Of a DNA stretch of 29,250 nt, positions 23,535 through 29,250 are shown in pieces (position 1 is the stretch's first letter; every line of letters begins with the position of its first letter). The notes under the pieces were generated by a model. That model worked only from the letters and a program-made list of their open reading frames with translations, had not been told where the DNA came from and did no database searches. The DNA comes from CAZCCV01 sp964497515 (GTDB lineage: Bacteria > Armatimonadota > UBA5829 > DTLH01): NCBI GenBank assembly GCA_964497515.1, contig CAZCCV010000030.1, forward strand, positions 1 through 29,250. Direction: 5' to 3'. The translations under genes were made by a program, and so were the position numbers.

Positions 23535-25184
23535 TTATTTCTCATCTGATTCGTCGACCACTTTGCCGCCGAACATTTCAAGGACATCCTGAACCATATC
23601 GCCGTTATTTGGCAGTACAGGAGCTGTTGTATCGATCGTGGGCTCCGGCAGATTGTCCACCGGAGCAGTTTCTATCGAACCGGCAACGCCAGCCTTAATC
23701 TTCATTCTCCTGCCGAGTACCGCCTCAAACGCATTTTCGATGGCCTCGACATTCGATTCTTGCTGCACGTTTTGAACGTGAAATGCAAACTTTGCATCGA
23801 ACGCGAGATGCACCACATTGCCTTCTACTGCAGCAACGACGGCCTCGCGAAGAATACCCAAAAGAAGCGCTTTTCTCTGCACCGCCTTTAGATGGTTTAC
23901 AACAGCAGGCCAAGCCTGCCGAACCTTCGCTAGAGTGACCTCTCCATCCGATAACGGCACTGTGGGAGCGACAGGTTCTTCCTGGGCTGCAGTCTCCTGT
24001 TTTGGCTTGTCTTCAACACTGCTCGGCGAAGCTGGTCGCACAGGTTTCGAGGGCGCCACCTTGGGGGGAGCCGACGGCCTATCCTGCTGAACGTGCTGCA
24101 CGCCAACCTGTGTTGGTTGTGTCTGCGGGTAAATCGCTTTGAGCAGAGCCATTTCAAGCGCAAGATGATGTTGTTCGTTCCAGCGAATATCCTTTTCGGC
24201 GGCAGCAAAAACATCGATGATGCTTACAAGGCGCTCGGTGTCGAACTGTCTGGCACGCTCAACCGCTTTCAGGCTGGCATCTGATCCCGCACCGACAGAT
24301 GCGGCCAATAGGTCGCGAAAATGCCCCGCAATTGCCTTGATCAATTCGCGGACATCCTTACCTTCGTGAATTAGTTTTGCTGCGAGCTCGAAAGCTCCTG
24401 CAGTATCCTTTCGACCTATTACATCCGACACTTCAAAGAGCATATCCTCATCAACTGTGCCGAGAACGGTGTTCACGCGGTCTGCCGTGATGTGTTCGTC
24501 GGTATATGCCAGAACCTGCTCCAAGAGGCTGAGGGAATCTCGCCAGGAGCCGCGGGCGTTACGAGCAATAATTGCGACTGCAGCATCATCGGCTTTTCGG
24601 CCTTCATGCTCGAGGACATAGTTCAGTCGACTTTCAATGTCAGCAACACTGCCGCGTCTAAAATCGAACTGCTGGCATCTGGAACGAATTGTGAGCGGGA
24701 TTTCATGAGCTTCAGTAGTTGCCAGCACAAATATGGCGTGAGGGGGTGGTTCCTCGAGAGTCTTGAGAAATGCGTCTTTAGCGTCGCTCGAGAGCTGATG
24801 AGCTTCGTCGATCACGTGAATCTTATAGCGTAGCTGCATCGGAGGATATTTAACGTTATCGCGGATGTCTTTTATATCCTGAATACTTCGGTTGGAGGCA
24901 GCATCGAGCTCAACTACATCGACAGCGGAACCATCAGTGATACTTACGCAGGCTTCGCACTCGTTACACGGATCGGGTGTCGGGCCATGAACGCAGTTCA
25001 CCGCTTTCGCGAGGAGTCTCGCAACAGTGGTCTTGCCTGTACCCCTGGAGCCGCAGAAGAGGTATGCGTGGCCAATCCGCCCAGAGCTGATTGCGTTTCG
25101 CAGTGTCTTTGTAACGTGGTCTTGTCCGACTACATCGTCGAATGTCTGCGACCGGTATTTGCGGTAGAGAGAGACGTAGGCCAT
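23535..25184 (-). CDS. dnaX: DNA polymerase III subunit tau/gamma
   Basis: DnaX is the ATPase of the clamp loader and ties the replisome together. The ATG at 25184 gives MAYVSLYRKYRSQTFDDVVG, the standard family start, two codons inside a longer TTG-started frame. Of 549 residues, the P-loop GSRGTGKTT lies at 45-53, the zinc-binding cysteines are C64, C73, C76 and C79, and DEAH is at 126-129. A proline- and alanine-rich linker spans roughly 365-415, followed by a C-terminal domain of the tau type. I see no obvious slippery A-run, so a programmed short gamma form is not predicted. The SRP RNA gene lies just upstream, as in Bacillus. Confidence 0.96.
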   Translation of the reverse strand: MAYVSLYRKYRSQTFDDVVGQDHVTKTLRNAISSGRIGHAYLFCGSRGTGKTTVARLLAKAVNCVHGPTPDPCNECEACVSITDGSAVDVVELDAASNRSIQDIKDIRDNVKYPPMQLRYKIHVIDEAHQLSSDAKDAFLKTLEEPPPHAIFVLATTEAHEIPLTIRSRCQQFDFRRGSVADIESRLNYVLEHEGRKADDAAVAIIARNARGSWRDSLSLLEQVLAYTDEHITADRVNTVLGTVDEDMLFEVSDVIGRKDTAGAFELAAKLIHEGKDVRELIKAIAGHFRDLLAASVGAGSDASLKAVERARQFDTERLVSIIDVFAAAEKDIRWNEQHHLALEMALLKAIYPQTQPTQVGVQHVQQDRPSAPPKVAPSKPVRPASPSSVEDKPKQETAAQEEPVAPTVPLSDGEVTLAKVRQAWPAVVNHLKAVQRKALLLGILREAVVAAVEGNVVHLAFDAKFAFHVQNVQQESNVEAIENAFEAVLGRRMKIKAGVAGSIETAPVDNLPEPTIDTTAPVLPNNGDMVQDVLEMFGGKVVDESDEK

Positions 25185-25272
25185 AAGCAATACCCGAGGA
25201 AGCTGGCGAGCTACAGCAAAGAAGAGCTGTTATACTCACCCGACGCCCCTTATGTTTCACATCGGGGTTCAA

Positions 25273-25567
25273 CCCCTATTTGGTGATCACGCACCTGCTG
25301 TCGATACGCCCATCCGAGTGTTACCCTATGCAAGCAGACTCCAGCCCGGACACCAGGCGGCACATGGGCAAACAAGCTGACCGCTGCTTCCTCCCGGACC
25401 TGACGGGGTTCGCAAGCCGCGCATTGCGCAGGGCCAGACTTTCATCGTCCACACACACAAGTACGCCACGAGCAGACGCACCTCGAGCAGGAATTCGACC
25501 CCGCTATAGCGGATTGCGGGTACAGGGCACCGCTGGCTCCCCGTCTAGCACGATCACCAAATGGGGG
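25273..25567 (-). ncRNA. ffs: Signal recognition particle RNA, large bacterial type
   Basis: The minus strand contains the domain IV core GTCAGGTCCGGGAGGAAGC (about 25403-25385), with a GGGA tetraloop of the GNRA class. Farther 5' it has GGTGATCGTGCTAGACGGGG and CGCTATAGCGGGGTCGAATT, which match the Alu domain of the Bacillus scRNA. The ends pair: CCCCATTTGGTGATC near 25566 with GATCACCAAATAGGGG ending at 25273. That gives about 295 nt. The RNA guides nascent membrane proteins via Ffh. It is encoded directly upstream of dnaX on the same strand. A GGGGTTGAACCCC hairpin (25276-25264) overlaps its 3' end and may set it. Exact ends are estimates. Confidence 0.92.
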
Positions 25568-25571
25568 TCGC

Positions 25572-25600
25572 GAAGGCCGGAGACACAGCCCCCGGCCTTC
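25572..25600 (-). other. 9-bp hairpin between SRP promoter and SRP RNA
   Basis: GAAGGCCGG and CCGGCCTTC (25572-25580 and 25592-25600) form a perfect stem with an 11-nt loop. It lies between the -10 box and the 5' helix of the SRP RNA. It could be a precursor leader removed by processing, or a stop for the upstream ABC operon. No T-run follows it. Confidence 0.45.
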
Positions 25601-25618
25601 ATATCCTCGAACCTTACT

Positions 25619-25650
25619 ATTATACTACCTTTTCCCACATTTGGCGACAA
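25619..25650 (-). promoter_or_regulatory. Promoter of SRP RNA
   Basis: An exact TATAAT is read on the minus strand at 25624-25619. TTGTCG (25650-25645) is the nearest -35-like box but stands 20 bp away; TCGCCA at 17 bp is poor. It lies between the TPR-like gene and the SRP RNA and is the only good -10 here. Confidence 0.55.
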
Positions 25651-25675
25651 ACGCAGGCAGGCTATAAGCTACTTA

Positions 25676-27247
25676 CTACTTAACTTTTCCGACAATGTCC
25701 TCTTTAGTCAGGATGTACTCCGCCTTTAGAATGCGCACACCAGGAATCATTTTGGTATCGATATACTTGGCATCGGTCATCCCTTCTCCGAGCCACCCAA
25801 TTCGGTCCTGGACGTCATCCGGAGCAGCCTGCGGGTTGAACCACAGAATCAGCTTGTATTTGTCTTTGAGCAGAGGGTACTTGTCCGGATCAGAGCTCAT
25901 ATCGATCTTCGCTTTGAACTTGCCATCTCGGATCATGCAGTCATCGACAAGAATAGTCCGCTTGCTGTCTGCCTCCCACGTGAAGACTTGCTCATCAGCA
26001 ATTTTGAAGTAGTCATAATCGTAGTCCTGGAGCAGAATATTGACTCTGCATCCGTTTACAGTCTTAGCCTGCCGATCTGGCGGCAGTTTGCTATTGTCCT
26101 CGTAGAAGTTGGTATAAACCTCAACGCCTAGCCCTTTGTATGCTTCTATCGGCACCAGATTAGCAGTGCCTTCAATCTGAAGCACTTTCGGAGCGATCCT
26201 TTTCCAAGTAGGTTGGAACTTGGCATCTACCGGAGGGTAGACATCGTGCGGAACCTTGCCGCTTGCAATTCTAGATGCATAGTCTTTCTTTGCTGCAGCG
26301 AGCGCAATTGCCTGACCAGGATCGGGGGATTCTATTTCGGAAAGAATATCGAGCCCTCTCTTGTAGGCATCCATATCACCAAAGCGCCACGCTCGACGAA
26401 GCAGCATAAGCCCAAGATTCTTCTGGCACAGAGCTACTTCCTGATATGCCATCGGGTTCTTCTTCTTGTCAGCAGCTCGAATCTTTTCGTACGCCAGGTT
26501 CTTTCGCCACTGGATTTCGCACTTGTCGAGGAATGTCTCGTTCTCCATTACAGGCTTGCCGGACTTGTCGCGGTCTATCATGTGATCCGGCACACGGATG
26601 AGCCCGCGCTTCTCATAGGCGTGGGCAAGCATTCGATCTACAAAAGAAGGTCTTGGCTGGTCTTCTCCAGTGTTCGGGTCTTTTGCACCGTGTTTGGTTG
26701 CCTCAGCAATCCAATATGCTCCGCCCTCATACTCTTTCAGCTTCTGCATATAATGCATCCAACCGAGATCGAAGTAGAGGTCGTATATGTCCGGGTTGTT
26801 GCGTATTCCTTCTTTCAACAGACTGATAGCCGCTGGAATGTATCTCCTGTCGGAGCGTTCGTGGGAGTCGACCAGGTTGTAATCGAGCTGCCACGCACCA
26901 GTGCTGTAAACATCGATCTGATGTGGATCGAGCCACGTTACAAGACGAACCAACGGGAGGACAGCTTCGTATTCTCCTGTATGGAAGAACTGATCGGCCT
27001 GCACCCAGAGCACGCTTGCAACAGCTTCGCGCATACCCATAGCTGCCGCGCCAATGTACTGCAGTGACATCTCGAACATCAGGTCGGATTCTTTCCCGCT
27101 TTTGTCCTGAAACGCAGATTCGAGCACCAATCCGGAGTTCGAGTTCTTGTCGTAACGCATAGTGTTTAGCGGCTGCTGAACAGCTACCGAACACGCGAGC
27201 AGCACGATAAGAATCCCTATAACACCGCAACGTGCCTGCCAGTTCAT
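25676..27247 (-). CDS. Membrane-anchored or lipoprotein TPR-like protein
   Basis: The 523-residue protein begins with a hydrophobic segment, CGVIGILIVLLACSVAV, which ends in a lipobox-like LLAC (Cys19). It may thus be a lipoprotein or stay anchored by one helix. Residues 60-340 are helical with aromatic and Ala patterns of tetratricopeptide type, for example YDLYFDLGWMHYMQKLKEYE. The C-terminal 170 residues look beta-rich. The gene starts 3 bp after the permease and is the last of a three-gene unit with an ABC-2 transporter, so it may assist transport or assembly at the envelope. The specific function is unknown. Confidence 0.75.
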   Translation of the reverse strand: MNWQARCGVIGILIVLLACSVAVQQPLNTMRYDKNSNSGLVLESAFQDKSGKESDLMFEMSLQYIGAAAMGMREAVASVLWVQADQFFHTGEYEAVLPLVRLVTWLDPHQIDVYSTGAWQLDYNLVDSHERSDRRYIPAAISLLKEGIRNNPDIYDLYFDLGWMHYMQKLKEYEGGAYWIAEATKHGAKDPNTGEDQPRPSFVDRMLAHAYEKRGLIRVPDHMIDRDKSGKPVMENETFLDKCEIQWRKNLAYEKIRAADKKKNPMAYQEVALCQKNLGLMLLRRAWRFGDMDAYKRGLDILSEIESPDPGQAIALAAAKKDYASRIASGKVPHDVYPPVDAKFQPTWKRIAPKVLQIEGTANLVPIEAYKGLGVEVYTNFYEDNSKLPPDRQAKTVNGCRVNILLQDYDYDYFKIADEQVFTWEADSKRTILVDDCMIRDGKFKAKIDMSSDPDKYPLLKDKYKLILWFNPQAAPDDVQDRIGWLGEGMTDAKYIDTKMIPGVRILKAEYILTKEDIVGKVK

Positions 27248-27250
27248 GTG

Positions 27251-28111
27251 CTACACCTCCCGCTTGTCGAAAGAGAGCACGCCAATAATCATCAACACCA
27301 ACGAGAACACAACTGAGTATGCGATAACGAATGCAACATACATCGGCAGACTTCTCGCTTCAGTATGAGGGTGTATCAGTTTGTTTTGGACGTTATAGTA
27401 ATCGAAGTTAGGAATCACTCTGCTGAGAATGAAGTACAGATACTTTATGAACGGAACCAATTGATCGCTCTTAGTCTCGGCAATGGCTCGCAATGCACCG
27501 GATGCACTTCCGACAATCCAGACGCCTGCACTTGCAAAGAAGTTGACTGTAGGAGTCATAAAGATCGAGAAGAACACCGAGACAGCGGAAAGCAATGCGA
27601 ACTGGAAGTATATAAGCACGATTCCAAGCAGAAGCTGGTTGTCCCAGATACCTGCTTTCACTTTCTCTCCTGACTCTGCTCCTACCGTCTGCGCAACCTG
27701 AGACGCGGCTTGCGACATCTGCCCACCCATTGCAGCCTTTATGGTAATCATTATCATAAAGACTACACCGATCAGGAAGATGTTGACAAACAGTGTGAGT
27801 AATCCGCCCAAAAACTTTCCGATGATAAACTCATATCGGTTCACAGGTTTTGAGAGGATCGTGTAAATAGTCCGTCTGTCTACCTCGTTCGGAATAAGCG
27901 AGACACTTAATGTAACGCTAATCACGAAACCGGTAACAAGAATAACCAGTAGACCAAGGCTTTTAACCGTGGTCAGATCCTGTTTGAAGCCGAGCTGAGG
28001 GAAACTCATAGCGAGTATCATAAGGGCAATAGCGACGATGATGAAGATGTTGAGGATCTTCTTCCTCATTGCTTCGCCGAAGGTAGTTTTAGCAATTGTC
28101 CAAATGACCAT
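27251..28111 (-). CDS. ABC-2 type transporter permease
   Basis: The 286-residue protein has about six hydrophobic segments, including NIFIIVAIALMILAM, LGLLVILVTGFVISV, LTLFVNIFLIGVVFMIM and the C-terminal AFVIAYSVVFSLVLMIIG. RRTIYTILSKPVNRYEFIIGK after the second segment is characteristic of ABC-2 permeases of the NosY-like group. It lies directly after the ATPase gene with no gap and 3 bp before the TPR-like gene. The substrate cannot be told; export of a lipid, polysaccharide or drug is typical of the family. Confidence 0.88.
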   Translation of the reverse strand: MVIWTIAKTTFGEAMRKKILNIFIIVAIALMILAMSFPQLGFKQDLTTVKSLGLLVILVTGFVISVTLSVSLIPNEVDRRTIYTILSKPVNRYEFIIGKFLGGLLTLFVNIFLIGVVFMIMITIKAAMGGQMSQAASQVAQTVGAESGEKVKAGIWDNQLLLGIVLIYFQFALLSAVSVFFSIFMTPTVNFFASAGVWIVGSASGALRAIAETKSDQLVPFIKYLYFILSRVIPNFDYYNVQNKLIHPHTEARSLPMYVAFVIAYSVVFSLVLMIIGVLSFDKREV

Positions 28112-29032
28112 TTAGCGTCCTCCCCTCACAGTATCAACGAAGAGTTTTTCGAGGCTGCGGCGGCGCGGGTTCACAGATACGAGCCTTGCACCCTCCGCAA
28201 GCAGCAGATTAATAGCGCTTCGTGTTGGATCTCCGTCCGGAAGATAGGCAGTAAGCCGGCCGGCATGAAGCTCCGCCTCGTCGGCAGTCTCTTTAATTTT
28301 TGCAGCCAATTCCTCTGAAACGTTGTCTGCAACCACTTCTTCCTGCTTGGTAGTAAGAAGCTCTTTCACTTCGCCCATCATAGCGAGCTTGCCTTCAACC
28401 AGAATAGCCACACGATCGGCAATCATCTCGACATCTCCTAGCTGGTGGGAGCTTACGAATACAGTCTTTCCCTGTGCTTTGAGATCGAGAATCAGGTTGC
28501 AGATATCGGTGTGAGCAATCGGGTCGAGTCCAGAGGTCGGCTCGTCGAGAAAAACGAGTTCCGGATCGTTCAAGAGCGACTGCGCAATTCCAGCTCTTTG
28601 AAGCATTCCCTTCGAGTAGTGTCCGAGTGGCCTGTCGGCGGCTCCAGTAAGACCAACCTGCTCCATAAGCTGGTCGACCTTAGTCTCTCTCGCCATTTTC
28701 GGTATGCGAAACAGATCGGAGTAGAACCGCAGCAGTTCCCGTGCACTCATATACTCATAAAAATAAGGACTCTCAGGCAGATAGCTGATAGAGTGCTTGG
28801 TCTTGATATCTCCAGCGGGTTTGCCCAGAACCGTGGCCTTGCCTGAAGAAGGAAATGTGAGTCCCAGCAACATTTTGATAGTGGTGGTTTTTCCTGCACC
28901 GTTAGGTCCGAGAAAACCGAAGATTTCGCCTTTGTTGACTTCGAGGGTCAGGTTGTCGACAGCTTTCACTCTTCCGCCAGCTGAACCCTTGAACGTCTTT
29001 GTCAGGCCCTGGATTTCTATGGCTGATGCCAA
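28112..29032 (-). CDS. ABC transporter ATP-binding protein
   Basis: This protein powers the ABC-2 permease encoded next. The longest frame starts at 29104, but TTG at 29032 is preferred. GGAGG lies 8 nt upstream of it and the product then begins LASAIEIQGLTKTFKG, the normal ABC N-terminus. That gives 306 residues. Walker A is GPNGAGKTTT, the signature is YSKGM, Walker B is LVFLDEPTSGLDP, and the H-loop is FVSSHQL. A C-terminal extension of about 85 residues carries the accessory domain common in these exporters. All nucleotide-binding motifs are intact. Confidence 0.94.
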   Translation of the reverse strand: MASAIEIQGLTKTFKGSAGGRVKAVDNLTLEVNKGEIFGFLGPNGAGKTTTIKMLLGLTFPSSGKATVLGKPAGDIKTKHSISYLPESPYFYEYMSARELLRFYSDLFRIPKMARETKVDQLMEQVGLTGAADRPLGHYSKGMLQRAGIAQSLLNDPELVFLDEPTSGLDPIAHTDICNLILDLKAQGKTVFVSSHQLGDVEMIADRVAILVEGKLAMMGEVKELLTTKQEEVVADNVSEELAAKIKETADEAELHAGRLTAYLPDGDPTRSAINLLLAEGARLVSVNPRRRSLEKLFVDTVRGGR

Positions 29033-29151
29033 GTCTGTAACCTCCAGTACATCATAGATAATTACGAGAAACACCTGTGAGACCCGGAGAAAAGCGCGCT
29101 GCACTATTACCAGGTGTGTTTCTGCACGCTAAGCTAATCGATTCCTGCAAA

Positions 29152-29180
29152 AGTATACCCGTGGCATATCCTCGTGTCAA
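29152..29180 (-). promoter_or_regulatory. Near-consensus promoter of the ABC operon
   Basis: TTGACA (29180-29175) and TATACT (29157-29152) on the minus strand have the ideal 17-bp spacing. They lie about 120 bp upstream of the TTG start of the ATPase gene. This is the strongest promoter match in the window. No further gene is visible between here and the right edge. Confidence 0.8.
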
Positions 29181-29250
29181 CAATCCTGCAGTTTACCTTA
29201 GTGTACTATGTGAGTGTGTAGATTTAGAAAAGGGAGTATCCTTACAGTTG

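Noticed and set aside
23535..25184. Programmed frameshift in dnaX
   Set aside because: I found no long A-run or slippery site near the end of the ATPase domain, so a short gamma product is not supported.
25280..25729. Plus-strand frame of 149 codons
   Set aside because: It runs antisense through the SRP RNA and its promoter, and the protein resembles no family.
26213..27067. Plus-strand frame of 284 codons
   Set aside because: It lies antisense within the TPR-like gene, which fits the operon; the frame's protein looks random and cysteine-rich.

Overview
The window is bacterial chromosome from a lineage I cannot name with certainty. The gene set fits a deep-branching Gram-positive-like or Armatimonadota-type bacterium. 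It has a long SRP RNA with an Alu domain next to dnaX-ybaB, a type III glutamine synthetase, a HerA/NurA-like pair, a KGG-repeat stress protein, and a topoisomerase I with four zinc-finger modules. GC content looks moderate. Genes are dense and most have clear Shine-Dalgarno sites.

Layout. Positions 1-306 hold a tandem 12-bp motif and a hairpin. Next come topA (+), then an HD-domain phosphohydrolase and tgt (-), which form a two-gene unit. tgt appears to start at an ATC codon. From 4549 to 16244 lies what looks like an integrated island. Its right edge is an intact tRNA-Val(GAC) gene whose 3' end faces inward. Its left edge is a degenerate copy of the 3' part of the same tRNA in the same orientation. 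The island holds decaying or unrecognised minus-strand genes (4677-6490), a gene-free promoter region, a complete type I-E CRISPR-Cas operon (cas3-casA-casB-casC-casD-casE-cas1-cas2, 6962-15503), and a CRISPR array of ten 29-nt repeats and nine 32-nt spacers (15514-16091). The array begins only 10 nt after cas2, so there is no room for a separate leader.

Right of the tRNA, a minus-strand unit encodes a NurA-like nuclease, a HerA-like ATPase with an unusual P-loop, and a cysteine-rich protein of unknown function. A divergent promoter region with inverted repeats separates it from glnN (+). A KGG-repeat protein follows, then a cluster of hairpin terminators. Then come dnaX-ybaB (-) with the SRP RNA upstream of them, and finally a three-gene ABC-2 transport unit (ATPase, permease, TPR-like envelope protein) read from a near-consensus promoter at the right end.

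How the parts work together. The cas operon makes Cascade (CasA-E), the Cas3 nuclease-helicase and the Cas1-Cas2 integrase. CasE would cut the repeat hairpin to leave an 8-nt handle (GTGAACCG). Housekeeping genes (topA, tgt, dnaX, ybaB, SRP RNA, glnN) surround this defence region. Several starts were moved from the longest open frame to a site with a good ribosome-binding sequence: tgt, casA, casC, cas2, the NurA-like gene, the KGG gene, dnaX and the ABC ATPase gene.
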